A stretch of 64,000 bases of DNA, from positions 1 to 64,000 of the forward strand of contig CAYOAP010000010.1 of NCBI GenBank assembly GCA_964401995.1. Direction: 5' to 3'. Source of the DNA: DATCBF01 sp964401995. GTDB taxonomy: Bacteria > Actinomycetota > Thermoleophilia > Solirubrobacterales > 70-9. Of this stretch, positions 1-8,011 are shown one piece after another (the first letter of the stretch is position 1; the number at the start of each line of letters is the position of its first letter). The notes beneath the pieces are model-generated. The model had not been told where the DNA came from. It saw nothing but the letters and a program-made list of their open reading frames with translations, and ran no database searches. The position numbers were made by a program, and so were the translations under genes.

Positions 1-157
1 CCGCTGAAAGCATCTAAGCGGGAAGCCGTCCTCGAGATGAGCTCTCCCATCCCCTTGAGGGAGTAAGACCCCTGGTAGACCACCAGGTTGATAGGCCGGC
101 AGTGTACGTGCAGTAATGCACTCAGCTGACCGGTACTAATGGGTCGAGGGCTTGACG
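1..157 (+). rRNA. 23S ribosomal RNA, 3' end (partial)
   Basis: The window opens inside the last part of a 23S rRNA. The conserved 3' end is readable: the stretch with 'gatgagctctccc', the 'ggttgataggccgg' helix and the terminal 'ggtactaatgggtcgaggg' followed by 'cttgac'. The gene body lies upstream of the window. The exact 3' end is approximate, within a few bases. Confidence 0.95.
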
Positions 158-226
158 GATATTTAATTCTTTTACCTATGAGGCACTGTGCGGTTTTCAA
201 GCTCCACCGGGGCTGTCTCGCAAAAT

Positions 227-343
227 TCCGGTGGCGTATAGCGAGTGGGAGACACCTCTTCCCATTCCGAACAGAGCAGTTAAGCCACTCAGCGCCGATG
301 GTACTTGGGGGGCAACCCCCTGGGAGAGTAGGTCGCCGCCGGT
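227..343 (+). rRNA. 5S ribosomal RNA
   Basis: About 117 nt with typical 5S landmarks: 'ggtggcgtatagcg' at the 5' end, 'cattccgaacagagcagtta' in the loop B/C region, and 'tgggagagtaggtcgccgcc' near the 3' end, which pairs with the 5' strand. It lies about 70 nt after the 23S end, as the last gene of a normal 16S-23S-5S operon. End points are estimated from the helix I pairing. Confidence 0.95.
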
Positions 344-351
344 TCTTCTTA

Positions 352-507
352 GCAGTCCGCGCCGGAATGGGGCGCGGGCTGCGGCGTCCGATTCCGGCGC
401 GCTACGCCGCCGTCGAGCGGCGCGCTGCTACGCCACGCCGCTCGTCGACGACGTTTCGCTTGCCACTCGAACGCCTCGCGTCCACGCCGCATTCCGGCGC
501 GGACTGC
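352..507. repeat. Imperfect palindrome (~156 bp) directly after 5S rRNA
   Basis: The outer 18 bp are a perfect inverted repeat (352-369 against 490-507). The repeat continues inward with mismatches around a centre near 429, and an inner hairpin cgccgc/gcggcg lies at about 408-425. It starts 8 nt after 5S rRNA, so a terminator or rRNA-distal structural element is plausible. No T-tract follows. It could also be a degenerate mobile element. Confidence 0.7.
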
Positions 508-643
508 AATTGGCTCGAGATTCACACGCTCGGTTTGTTCTCCCAACGGGCTCAAGCCCATACTCACCGAGCGTTGCGAAGTCGATCAGCAGGTCGACGG
601 CATCTGTCAGCCGGGCGGCCAGTGATGTCTTTGAATCGAACAT
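428..643 (-). other. Possible gene remnant or small hypothetical protein (71 aa); rest of 345-725 without a convincing gene
   Basis: An ATG at 643 opens a frame whose first ~40 residues (LTDAVDLLIDFATLGEYGLE) look like a real protein: amphipathic and of normal composition. The last ~30 residues run into the 352-507 palindrome and look non-coding. It may be the start of a broken gene. The region is visibly less G+C-rich than the rest. Nothing else in 345-725 looks coding. I do not recognise a family. Confidence 0.2.
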
Positions 644-719
644 GAGTTCGTAATTTACGGAGACCTTCGGACGGCTTGCTGATTCTGCAATCGGTCTTGC
701 ATTTCGTGCCTGAAAAGCG

Positions 720-748
720 GCAGCGCTACTGGCGACCAGTAGCGCTGC
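720..748 (-). terminator. Perfect 13-bp hairpin embedding the stop codon of the hydrolase gene
   Basis: Arms 720-732 and 736-748 are perfectly complementary with a 3-nt loop (cga). On the minus strand the hairpin covers the last codons and the TAG stop (726-728) of the hydrolase gene, so the last residues (ATGRQ) are encoded by the stem. No T-tract follows. It probably acts in termination or 3'-end protection. Confidence 0.65.
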
Positions 749-1715
749 GAACCCCAGAAGCGTCGTTCCCGCGGAGTGATTTTAAAGTCAGAGGCGCATC
801 AAATGCAAGCACAAAGTTGGCGGTCTCTTTGGGCTTCTCGACGTTGGGAGAGTGACCGGCGCCGGCGATCAGCTTGGTCTCGGCGCCGGGCACGGTTTTC
901 GCGTATTCAGCGAGGGCGGCCTTTGGGTCGTCGACGATCTGCTCTTCGGCGCCCATCATCACCAGCAGGGGCTGCCCGCTTTCTTTCATCCGCTGGTCAA
1001 GGGGGGTTTCGCTCCTGTAGTCGTCGAGGCCCGTCGGCGATTCGGCATAGGCGGTGTAGGTCATCCGCTTGACGTCTTCGACAAAGGCGTCGGGCACGTC
1101 GAAGCCGGGCGCGAAGGCGACTTCGAGGCCCTTGCGGACGGCGAAGTCGGGCTTGACGCGCCAGAGGGCCTCGCCGACGATCGGGGTGAAGGCGAGCTTG
1201 GCGAGAAGGCCGAGGCTGCCGGTATCCGGCCTGGCCGGCGTGTCGAGGATCACGACCCGGCTCACCAGCCGCGGGGACTGCTGGGCTAGCGCGACCGCGA
1301 CCCCGCCGCCAAGCGAGTGGCCGACAACCTCGGCGCCACTGACTTTGAGCTTTTCAAGCGCCTGGGCGATCACCTTTGCCTGATTGGGAACGGTGTAGCC
1401 CGAGGATGGCATTTCCGAGCCACCGTGCCCGAGCAGGTCGACGGCGACAACCCGATGCTTGCGGGCCAGCAACGGGATCATCCCGTCCCAGTAGTTGATC
1501 GCGCAGGTGAAGCAGTGGATGAGGACTATTGGACTGCCGTCGCGGGGGCCCTGTTCGACAACCTCGAGGTCGCCTCCGGACAGGTCGAGGATCTTGCCGC
1601 CGGGTTCGGTGACGGCCGCCTGCTTGGTTTCGGCGTCGGTCAGCAGCGCGTTGACGCCGAGCAGCACCGCCAGCACGGCAACCACCGCAATCAGGATCTT
1701 CCAGCCTCTCCGCAT
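726..1715 (-). CDS. Alpha/beta-fold hydrolase, membrane-anchored
   Basis: 329 aa. An N-terminal hydrophobic segment (residues about 6-24) after a basic start looks like a signal anchor, putting the catalytic domain outside the cytoplasm. The hydrolase fold shows the oxyanion region LIHCFT (65-70), the nucleophile elbow GHSLG with Ser134, and a C-terminal GAGHSPNVEKP carrying the catalytic His. The substrate cannot be told; relatives are esterases, lipases or haloperoxidase-like enzymes. Transcribed divergently from murA across a 26-bp gap with back-to-back -10 boxes. The ATG at 1715 fits a leaderless mRNA. Confidence 0.85.
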   Translation of the reverse strand: MRRGWKILIAVVAVLAVLLGVNALLTDAETKQAAVTEPGGKILDLSGGDLEVVEQGPRDGSPIVLIHCFTCAINYWDGMIPLLARKHRVVAVDLLGHGGSEMPSSGYTVPNQAKVIAQALEKLKVSGAEVVGHSLGGGVAVALAQQSPRLVSRVVILDTPARPDTGSLGLLAKLAFTPIVGEALWRVKPDFAVRKGLEVAFAPGFDVPDAFVEDVKRMTYTAYAESPTGLDDYRSETPLDQRMKESGQPLLVMMGAEEQIVDDPKAALAEYAKTVPGAETKLIAGAGHSPNVEKPKETANFVLAFDAPLTLKSLRGNDASGVRSATGRQ

Positions 1716-1724
1716 GTTGGTCGT

Positions 1725-1731
1725 TACCCTA
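1725..1731. promoter_or_regulatory. Back-to-back -10 boxes for the hydrolase and murA
   Basis: TACCCT (1725-1730) lies 11 nt before the murA ATG. Read on the other strand, the overlapping TAGGGT (1726-1731) lies 10 nt before the hydrolase ATG. Both fit the TAnnnT pattern seen throughout the window and suggest leaderless or nearly leaderless divergent transcripts that compete for one site. Confidence 0.5.
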
Positions 1732-1741
1732 GCCCGTCCCT

Positions 1742-3040
1742 ATGGAGAAATTCGTCATCCAAGGTGGCGCGCCGCTCTCTGGAGAGCTGACCGCCGCCGG
1801 CAACAAGAACGCCGCGTTGCCGATCCTCGCCGCCTGCCTGCTGACCGAGGAGGAGCTGCTGCTGCACAGGGTGCCGCGGATCCGCGATACCGAAGCCCAG
1901 ATCGCGCTGCTGGAGCGACTGGGCGTTGAGGTTGAGTGGGTGGCCGACAACAGCCTGCGCCTGCGCGCCGCCAACGTCGCTGAGCCGGCCGTCGATCGTG
2001 AGCTCTCCGGCCAGATCAGGGCCTCGTTTCTGCTCGCCGGGCCGCTGCTGGCCCGCTTCGGCGAGGCGCGGATGCCGCCTCCGGGCGGCGACTTCATCGG
2101 CCGTCGCCGCCTCGACGCCCACCTCGACGCCTTCCGCGACCTCGGCGCCGAGGTCGACGGCGACCGCTGGATCGAGCTCAAGGCGCCGGCCGGCGGGCTT
2201 GAAGCCTGCGCGATCTTCATGGACGAGCCTTCGGTGATGGGCACCGAGAACGCACTGATGGCGGCAGCGCTGACTCCAGGAGCGACAACGATCTCCAATG
2301 CGGCCTCGGAGCCCCACGTCCAGGACCTGGCCCGGCTGCTGGCGGCGATGGGCGCCGAGGTCGATGGCATCGGCTCCAACGTGATGACCGTGCACGGTCG
2401 CGACAAGCTCGGCGGCGCCACCCACACGATCTCCCCCGACCACATCGAGATCGGCAGCTTCATGGCGCTGGCCGCAGCGACCGGGGGGGAGCTGGTGATC
2501 CACGACACCGAGCCCGCCGACCTGGTCATGGTGCGGCGCCAGTTCCGCCGCCTTGGCCTCAACTCCGAGGTCGAGGGCAACGACGTGATCGTGCCGCCGG
2601 GGCAGGAGCTGCGGATCCAGGCCGACCTCGGCGACGCGATCCCGAAGATCGAGGACGGCCCCTGGCCTGCTTTTCCCGCCGACCTGACCTCGATCGCCCT
2701 TGCTCTCGCGACCCAGGCCGAGGGCGAGATCCTGATCTTCGAGAAGATGTTCGAGAACCGCCTCTTCTTCGTCGACAAGCTGGTCGCGATGGGCGCTCGG
2801 ATCACGCTTTGCGATCCCCACAGGGCGATCGTCAGCGGTCCGAGCCGGCTTCATGGCGAGCGTGTCGAGAGCCCTGATATCCGCGCCGGGATGGCGATGC
2901 TCATCGCCGCCCTGGCGGCCGAGGGAACCTCGGAGATCGGCAACATCCGCCAGATCGATCGTGGCTACGAGCAGATCGACGAGAGGCTACGCGGGCTCGG
3001 CGCCCAGATTGAACGGGTTTCCACAGAGGGGGCGGCCTAG
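1742..3040 (+). CDS. murA: UDP-N-acetylglucosamine 1-carboxyvinyltransferase MurA, Asp-type
   Basis: 432 aa, full length. It transfers enolpyruvate from PEP to UDP-GlcNAc, the first committed step of peptidoglycan synthesis, in the cytoplasm. The N-terminal GNKNAALP (Lys22, Asn23) and C-terminal IRQIDRGYEQIDERL motifs are present. In the mobile loop, PGGDFIG (114-120) has Asp117 where most bacteria have the Cys attacked by fosfomycin. Mycobacterial and some other MurA enzymes carry Asp here and are naturally insensitive. The his operon follows 36 nt downstream. Confidence 0.95.
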   Translation: MEKFVIQGGAPLSGELTAAGNKNAALPILAACLLTEEELLLHRVPRIRDTEAQIALLERLGVEVEWVADNSLRLRAANVAEPAVDRELSGQIRASFLLAGPLLARFGEARMPPPGGDFIGRRRLDAHLDAFRDLGAEVDGDRWIELKAPAGGLEACAIFMDEPSVMGTENALMAAALTPGATTISNAASEPHVQDLARLLAAMGAEVDGIGSNVMTVHGRDKLGGATHTISPDHIEIGSFMALAAATGGELVIHDTEPADLVMVRRQFRRLGLNSEVEGNDVIVPPGQELRIQADLGDAIPKIEDGPWPAFPADLTSIALALATQAEGEILIFEKMFENRLFFVDKLVAMGARITLCDPHRAIVSGPSRLHGERVESPDIRAGMAMLIAALAAEGTSEIGNIRQIDRGYEQIDERLRGLGAQIERVSTEGAA

Positions 3041-3063
3041 CAGGGGTTTCAGCCCGGTTCTCG

Positions 3064-3069
3064 TAAGGT
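3064..3069 (+). promoter_or_regulatory. -10 box (TAAGGT) for hisZ, leaderless start
   Basis: TAAGGT ends 7 nt before the hisZ ATG at 3077, matching the TAnnnT pattern seen before many operon-leading genes here. No recognisable -35 element. hisZ would then be first gene of the his operon, separate from murA. Confidence 0.4.
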
Positions 3070-3076
3070 CCGGCGG

Positions 3077-4075
3077 ATGATTCATCCAATTCCGCCCGGA
3101 ACCCGCGACGTGCTCCCCGAAGAGATGCGGGAGCTGCGACGCCTGCACGGCAACCTGATCGAGACCTTCGAGCGCTTCGGCTACGGCGAGGTTGCGACGC
3201 CGGCGATCGAGTACGACGAGGTGCTGGGCCGCGGCGACGGCCGCACGGCGGCCAGCGCCTACCGCTTCTTCGACGAGAGCGGCGAGCTGCTGGCGCTGCG
3301 CTCCGATATGACCGTGCCGATCGCGCGGCTGGTCGCCAGCCGCTATGCGAAGGCGGAGATGCCGCTGCGCCTCTGCTACCTGGCGAGCGCCTTCCGGGCA
3401 GTGCGCCCGCAGCGCGGCCAGATGCGCGAGTTCACCCAGGCCGGCGTCGAGCTGATCGGCGCCCCGGCGCCCGCTGGCACCGCCGAGGTGGTCAAGGTCT
3501 TGGAGGCGACGCTCGACGCGGCCGGGCTCGATCGTGCCGTGATCGGCCTCGGCGACGCCGATCTCTACCGGCAGCTGCTGGCCGAGCTTGGCGTCGAGGG
3601 CGCCGCCCGCGACTCGCTGCTCGAGCGGCTGGCGATGCACGACCTGGTCGGTCTCGAGGCCGAGCTCTCTGAGGTGGCCGGGATCAGCGACGAGCAGTGC
3701 GCGACCTGCGTCGCCCTCACTCAGCTTCGCGGTGGCAGCGAGGTGCTGGGGCAAGCGCGAGAGCTGGGGGGGCCGGCGGTCGAGCGGGCCACCGCCCGGA
3801 TCCAGGAAACCTTCGAGGCGCTGCAGGAACATGGAGTTGCCGACCGGGTCCAGATCGATCTCGGCCTGCTCAGCGACCTCGGCTATTACAGCGGCGCGAT
3901 CCTCGAGGTTTACGACCCGGCGCTGGGCCATGTCCTCGGCGGCGGCGGCCGCTACGACGAGCTGCTCAAGCGCTTCGGCGTCGACCAGCCGGCCGCCGGA
4001 TTCGCGCTCTACCTGGAGCGCGTCCACGTCGCCCAGATGGAGGAGGAGTCGCGGCGCCAGGAGGAGGCATCATGA
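3077..4075 (+). CDS. hisZ: ATP phosphoribosyltransferase regulatory subunit HisZ
   Basis: 332 aa, related to the catalytic core of histidyl-tRNA synthetase (HPIPPGTRDVLPEEM at the N-terminus, GRYDEL near the C-terminus). It lacks the ~90-aa anticodon-binding domain and so is too short for HisS (~420 aa). HisZ forms a hetero-octamer with short-form HisG and carries the histidine-responsive allosteric site. The directly overlapping short hisG (ATGA) confirms the assignment. A GGAGG sequence inside the 3' end of hisZ is the ribosome site for hisG. Confidence 0.9.
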   Translation: MIHPIPPGTRDVLPEEMRELRRLHGNLIETFERFGYGEVATPAIEYDEVLGRGDGRTAASAYRFFDESGELLALRSDMTVPIARLVASRYAKAEMPLRLCYLASAFRAVRPQRGQMREFTQAGVELIGAPAPAGTAEVVKVLEATLDAAGLDRAVIGLGDADLYRQLLAELGVEGAARDSLLERLAMHDLVGLEAELSEVAGISDEQCATCVALTQLRGGSEVLGQARELGGPAVERATARIQETFEALQEHGVADRVQIDLGLLSDLGYYSGAILEVYDPALGHVLGGGGRYDELLKRFGVDQPAAGFALYLERVHVAQMEEESRRQEEAS

Positions 4076-4752
4076 GCACCGAGGTCGCCGGCCTCGGCCG
4101 CGCCAAGCCAGAGGGCCCGCTCAAACTCGCGGTTCCGCGCGGGGCGCTCTTCGGCGAGACGCTCGACGTGCTCGATGGCGCCGGGATCGACACCACCGAG
4201 CTGCGCGGCGACTCGCGCTCGCTGATCTTCGAGGGCTCTGAGATCACCTTGGTGACGATGCGGCCCTCCGACGTGCCGACCTACGTCGAGGCGGGCGCCG
4301 CCGACATCGGCATCACCGGCAAGGACGTCCTGCTCGAGCAGGCCGACCGCCGGGTCTACGAGCTGCTCGACCTCGGCTTCGGCCGTTGCCGGATGGTGCT
4401 GGCGGGCCGCGTCGGCGACGAGAGGCTGGGCGAGTCCGAGCGCCGGCTGGGCGTGATGCGGATCGCGACCAAGTACCCGCGGATCGCCGAGCGCTACTTC
4501 GAGGAAACAGGACGCCAGACCGAACTGATCGAGGTCAAGGGCTCGATCGAGCTGGCGCCGCTGGTCGGCCTCGCCGACGGCATCGTCGACCTCGTCGCCA
4601 CCGGCAGGACCTTGAGGGAGAACAATCTTGAGGTGCGCGAGGAGATCGTCGTCTGCACCGCCCGCTTCGTCGCCAACCGGGTCGCCCACAAGCTGCGCTC
4701 GGTCGAGATCGACGAGCTGACCGCGAAGTTAAGGCAGGCGGTCACCTCTTGA
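4072..4752 (+). CDS. hisG: ATP phosphoribosyltransferase catalytic subunit, short form
   Basis: 226 aa. Catalyses ATP + PRPP to phosphoribosyl-ATP, the first step of histidine synthesis. The short form lacks the C-terminal ACT-like regulatory domain and needs HisZ, encoded just upstream. Motifs include LAVPRGALF near residue 20, DIGITGKD, and the PRPP-binding VDLVATGRTL. The start ATG at 4072 overlaps the hisZ stop (ATGA) and is preceded by GGAGG. Longer in-frame upstream sequence lies inside hisZ and is not part of it. Confidence 0.95.
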   Translation: MSTEVAGLGRAKPEGPLKLAVPRGALFGETLDVLDGAGIDTTELRGDSRSLIFEGSEITLVTMRPSDVPTYVEAGAADIGITGKDVLLEQADRRVYELLDLGFGRCRMVLAGRVGDERLGESERRLGVMRIATKYPRIAERYFEETGRQTELIEVKGSIELAPLVGLADGIVDLVATGRTLRENNLEVREEIVVCTARFVANRVAHKLRSVEIDELTAKLRQAVTS

Positions 4753-6014
4753 GGGCCCGCCGCTTCGATTGGGAAGGGGCGGCAGCGACGGCGAGCGCGA
4801 TTCGCGCCTGGTCCATGGCAGGCGCCACCGAGGTCGATGTCAGGCCAATCGAACGCGCTGTCCGCGCCGAAGGCGACCGTGCGGTGCTCGAGCTGACGGC
4901 GCGCTTCGACGCGACCGAGTCCTCGCCCGAGTCACTTCAAGTCGAGGCCGGGGCAGGCGCAGCAGCTCTGGCGGCCCTTGATCCGGCGTTGCGTGAGGCG
5001 CTGGAGGTAGCCGCCGCCAACATCACCGCCGTCGCCGAGGCCCAGGCCGCTGTGGCGCCGAAGCTAGTCGAGCTGCCCCAGGGCCAGACGGTCTCGATCC
5101 GCGAAGTTCCCGTCTCCTCAGCCGGCATCTACGCGCCCGGCGGCAAGGCCGCCTATCCGTCAAGCGTGTTGATGTGCGCGATCCCCGCCCGGGCCGCCGG
5201 GGTCGGGCGCATAGCGCTGGCAACGCCACCGAGCCCCGACGGCACGATCGCGCCGCTGGTCCTGGCCGCGGCTGAGCTTTGCGGCATCGAGGAGATCTAC
5301 GCGATGGGGGGCGCCCAGGCGATCTTTGCCCTCGCCTACGGAACCGAGACGGTCGAGCCGGTCGACGTGATCGCCGGCCCCGGCAACGCTTGGGTGCGGG
5401 AGGCGAAGCGGGCCGCCTACGGCCAGGTTGGGATCGACTCCCTCGCCGGCCCATCGGAGCTGATGGTGATCGCCGGGCCCGAGGTCGACCCCGAGTGGGT
5501 CGCCCTCGATCTCTGCGCCCAGGCTGAGCACGGGGCTGATGGCCCGCTCTTGATCGCGGCGGTCGAGGACGCCACGATCGATGCGCTTGCCACCGCGACC
5601 GAGGCCGCCGCGGCGGCTCGGACCGGTATCGGCGACGCGCCTCTGGCGCTGGTGCGGGCGCCAGATATGACCGAGGCAATCAAGCTAGCCAACGCTTACG
5701 CCCCCGAGCACCTGGAGCTGCTCGACCCTGAAGCGGCGGCGCTCGCTGAAGCGGCAACCACGGCAGGCTGCGTCTTCGTCGGCGCCGCCAGCGCGACCGC
5801 CTTCGGCGACTACGCAGCCGGCTCCAACCACGTCCTCCCGACCGGCGGCGCCGGCCGCTTCTCCGGCCCCCTGGGGCCATCGGCCTTCCGCCGCTCGATC
5901 GCCAATGTGCGGGTTCCCGAGGCCGCTGCCGCGGCGCTCGCGCCCGTGGTCGAGGCAATCTCGCAAGCGGAGGGCTTCCCCGTTCACGGCGAGTCGGCGA
6001 TGATTAGGAAATGA
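4749..6014 (+). CDS. hisD: Histidinol dehydrogenase
   Basis: 421 aa. Zinc enzyme oxidising L-histidinol to L-histidine in two NAD-dependent steps. Family signatures: APGGKAAYPSSVLM (residues about 129-142), VIAGPGNAWVREAKR, GIDSLAGPSEL and NAYAPEHLEL with conserved Glu-His. A TTG start at 4749 overlaps the hisG stop, with a purine-rich site about 10 nt upstream; the first in-frame ATG is 22 codons further and would remove part of the N-terminal helix. In the cytoplasm, HisD normally acts after HisC and HisN; neither is encoded here. Confidence 0.95.
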   Translation: MRARRFDWEGAAATASAIRAWSMAGATEVDVRPIERAVRAEGDRAVLELTARFDATESSPESLQVEAGAGAAALAALDPALREALEVAAANITAVAEAQAAVAPKLVELPQGQTVSIREVPVSSAGIYAPGGKAAYPSSVLMCAIPARAAGVGRIALATPPSPDGTIAPLVLAAAELCGIEEIYAMGGAQAIFALAYGTETVEPVDVIAGPGNAWVREAKRAAYGQVGIDSLAGPSELMVIAGPEVDPEWVALDLCAQAEHGADGPLLIAAVEDATIDALATATEAAAAARTGIGDAPLALVRAPDMTEAIKLANAYAPEHLELLDPEAAALAEAATTAGCVFVGAASATAFGDYAAGSNHVLPTGGAGRFSGPLGPSAFRRSIANVRVPEAAAAALAPVVEAISQAEGFPVHGESAMIRK

Positions 6015-6601
6015 CACGCACAGCGACAAGAGACCGCAGCACCGCCGAGACCCAGATCAAGCTCTCGCTCGACCTCGACGGGGGGCCGGCGAGCGCATCG
6101 ACCGGGGTCGGCTTCCTCGACCACATGCTTGACCTGTTGGCCCGCCACGGCAAGCTGGGCCTGGAGGTCGAGGCCACTGGCGACCTGGAGACCGGGGCCC
6201 ACCACACGGTGGAGGACGTCGGCATCGTGCTTGGCCAGGCGCTCGACGAGGCGCTCGGGGATCGCGCCGGCATCCGCCGCTATGGCTCTGCCCTGGCGCC
6301 AATGGACGAGTCGCTGGCCGAGTGCGCGATCGACATCTCCGGCCGGCCGCTCTGCGTCTTCGACGCCGACCTGCCGACGACTTCGATCGCCGGCTTCGAC
6401 ACCGAGCTGGCCGAGGAGTTCTTCCGTGCCGTCGCCAACAGCGCCAAGCTGACCCTGCACGTCTCGGTCCGCTATGGCACCAACGCCCACCACATGATCG
6501 AGGGCTGCTTCAAGGCGTTCGCGCGAGCGCTGCGGGTCGCTGTCTCGATCGACCCTGACGAGATCGGCGTGCCTTCGACCAAGGGCACCCTGAGCGAATG
6601 A
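6011..6601 (+). CDS. hisB: Imidazoleglycerol-phosphate dehydratase
   Basis: 196 aa, the monofunctional dehydratase with no fused histidinol-phosphatase. It forms imidazole-acetol phosphate with a di-manganese site. Metal-binding His-rich motifs are visible: FLDHMLDLLARHG, GAHHTVEDVGI and NAHHMIEG. The start overlaps the hisD stop by 4 nt, so translation is probably coupled. In many actinobacteria hisC lies between hisD and hisB; here it is missing from that position. Confidence 0.95.
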   Translation: MTRTATRDRSTAETQIKLSLDLDGGPASASTGVGFLDHMLDLLARHGKLGLEVEATGDLETGAHHTVEDVGIVLGQALDEALGDRAGIRRYGSALAPMDESLAECAIDISGRPLCVFDADLPTTSIAGFDTELAEEFFRAVANSAKLTLHVSVRYGTNAHHMIEGCFKAFARALRVAVSIDPDEIGVPSTKGTLSE

Positions 6602-7224
6602 CGACCCGGATCGCCATCCTCGACTACGGAATGGGAAATCTGCGCTCGGTCGAGAAGGCCCTAGAGCACATCGGGGCCACGGCCGAGATCACCAACGACG
6701 CCGATGCGGTCCGTACCGCCGATGGCGTCATCCTGCCCGGCGTCGGCGCCTTCCCGAAGGCGATGTCGCGGGTGCGCGAGCTTGGGCTCGACGAGTTGAT
6801 CGGCGAGCGGCGCGAGGCCGGGGTTCCGATCCTCGGGATCTGCCTCGGCCTGCAGCTGCTCTTCGACTCGACCACCGAGCTGGGCGGCGCCGCCGGCCTC
6901 GGGCTGCTCGGCGGCGAGGTCAGTGATCTCGACGCTGATGGCCTCAAGGTCCCGCACATCGGCTGGTCGCCGGTGCGCTGGGAGAAGGAGTCGCGGCTCG
7001 CCGACGGGATCGAGACCGAGACCCCCTTCTACTTCGTCCACTCTTTCGCGCCCCGGCCCGAAGCTGGCGATCTGCTCGGCAGCGCCGCCTACGGCGCCCG
7101 CTTCGCCTGCGCGGCCGAGCGCGACAACGTCTTCGGCGTCCAGTTCCACCCGGAGAAGTCGAGCGCAGCCGGCCTGCGGCTGCTTTCCAACTTCACCCGG
7201 ATCTGCGCCTCCGTCCCAGCGTGA
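6598..7224 (+). CDS. hisH: Imidazole glycerol phosphate synthase, glutaminase subunit
   Basis: 208 aa. Class I glutamine amidotransferase that releases ammonia from glutamine and channels it to HisF. Nucleophile Cys82 sits in GICLGLQLLF; the His-Glu pair is in QFHPEKSS near the C-terminus; the oxyanion loop PGVGAFP is at 47-53. ATGA overlap with hisB and a GTGA overlap with hisA. Its partner hisF is encoded 0.8 kb downstream, after hisA and a hairpin. Confidence 0.95.
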   Translation: MTTRIAILDYGMGNLRSVEKALEHIGATAEITNDADAVRTADGVILPGVGAFPKAMSRVRELGLDELIGERREAGVPILGICLGLQLLFDSTTELGGAAGLGLLGGEVSDLDADGLKVPHIGWSPVRWEKESRLADGIETETPFYFVHSFAPRPEAGDLLGSAAYGARFACAAERDNVFGVQFHPEKSSAAGLRLLSNFTRICASVPA

Positions 7225-7955
7225 TCCTCTACCCGGCGATCGATATCCGCGGCGGCCAGGCGGTGCGCCTGCTGCAGGGCGACTACGCCCGCGAGACGGT
7301 CTTCGATGCTGACCCGGTCGACGCCGCCAGGCGCTGGGCCGGCGACGGGGCCGAGTTCCTCCACGTCGTCGATCTCGACGGCGCCAAGGCGGGGGCGTCG
7401 CAGAACCTCGATGCGGTGCGGTGGATCGCCGCCGCCGTCGATTGCCCGATCCAGGTCGGTGGTGGCCTGCGCGATGCCGAGTCGGTCGCTGCCGTCCTCG
7501 AGGCCGGCGCCGAGCGGGTCGTGATCGGCACCGCGGCGCTGCGCGACCCTGAGTTCCTCGATGAGGTGCTGGCTGAGCATGGCGAGCGGGTAGTGGTCTC
7601 GGTCGATGCTCGCGATGGCAAGGTGGCGTTGGCGGGGTGGACAGAAGCAGGTGAGGAGGGGGTTGTCGAGACCGTCGCGGAGCTGAGCTCCCGAGGGGTC
7701 GCGCGCTTCCTCTGCACGGCGATTGAGGTAGACGGGACCATGGAGGGCCCGGCCCTTGGTGAGTTGAGTCGCATCGCCGCCGCGACAGCGGGACGGGTGA
7801 TCGCCTCAGGCGGCGTGGGCTCTCTGTCCGATCTGAAGGCCCTGGCGCGAGAGGCTGCGCCGAACGTAGAGGGCGTCATCGTCGGCCGCGCCCTTTATGA
7901 GCACCGCTTCACCGTTGCCGAGGGCAAAGAAGCCCTCACAGTGCGCGACTGCTGA
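7221..7955 (+). CDS. hisA: Phosphoribosyl isomerase A (ProFAR isomerase)
   Basis: 244 aa, (beta/alpha)8 barrel carrying out the Amadori rearrangement of ProFAR to PRFAR. Catalytic Asp8 is in YPAIDIRGG and the second Asp in FLCTAIEVDGT. Phosphate-binding loops are GGGLRD and ASGGVGS. In most actinobacteria this protein (PriA) also isomerises phosphoribosyl-anthranilate for tryptophan synthesis; that bifunctionality cannot be read from the sequence. GTG start overlaps the hisH stop. The last codons and stop lie in a 14-bp hairpin. Confidence 0.93.
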   Translation: MILYPAIDIRGGQAVRLLQGDYARETVFDADPVDAARRWAGDGAEFLHVVDLDGAKAGASQNLDAVRWIAAAVDCPIQVGGGLRDAESVAAVLEAGAERVVIGTAALRDPEFLDEVLAEHGERVVVSVDARDGKVALAGWTEAGEEGVVETVAELSSRGVARFLCTAIEVDGTMEGPALGELSRIAAATAGRVIASGGVGSLSDLKALAREAAPNVEGVIVGRALYEHRFTVAEGKEALTVRDC

Positions 7956-7991
7956 GTTGTTATCGCCATAGGGTCATCAACTCAGCAGTCG
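7946..7991 (+). terminator. 14-bp perfect stem embedding the hisA stop codon
   Basis: Arms 7946-7959 and 7978-7991 are fully complementary around an 18-nt loop. The left arm contains the last hisA codons and the TGA stop. There is no T-tract. hisF has its own -10 box just downstream, so this hairpin may end or attenuate the hisZ-hisA transcript. Confidence 0.6.
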
Positions 7992-7999
7992 GTGCCGTC

Positions 8000-8005
8000 T
8001 AGGCT
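8000..8005 (+). promoter_or_regulatory. -10 box (TAGGCT) for hisF, leaderless start
   Basis: TAGGCT ends 6 nt before the hisF ATG at 8012. It follows the hairpin at the end of hisA, which implies that hisF can be transcribed on its own. Confidence 0.5.
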
Positions 8006-8011
8006 TCTTCG

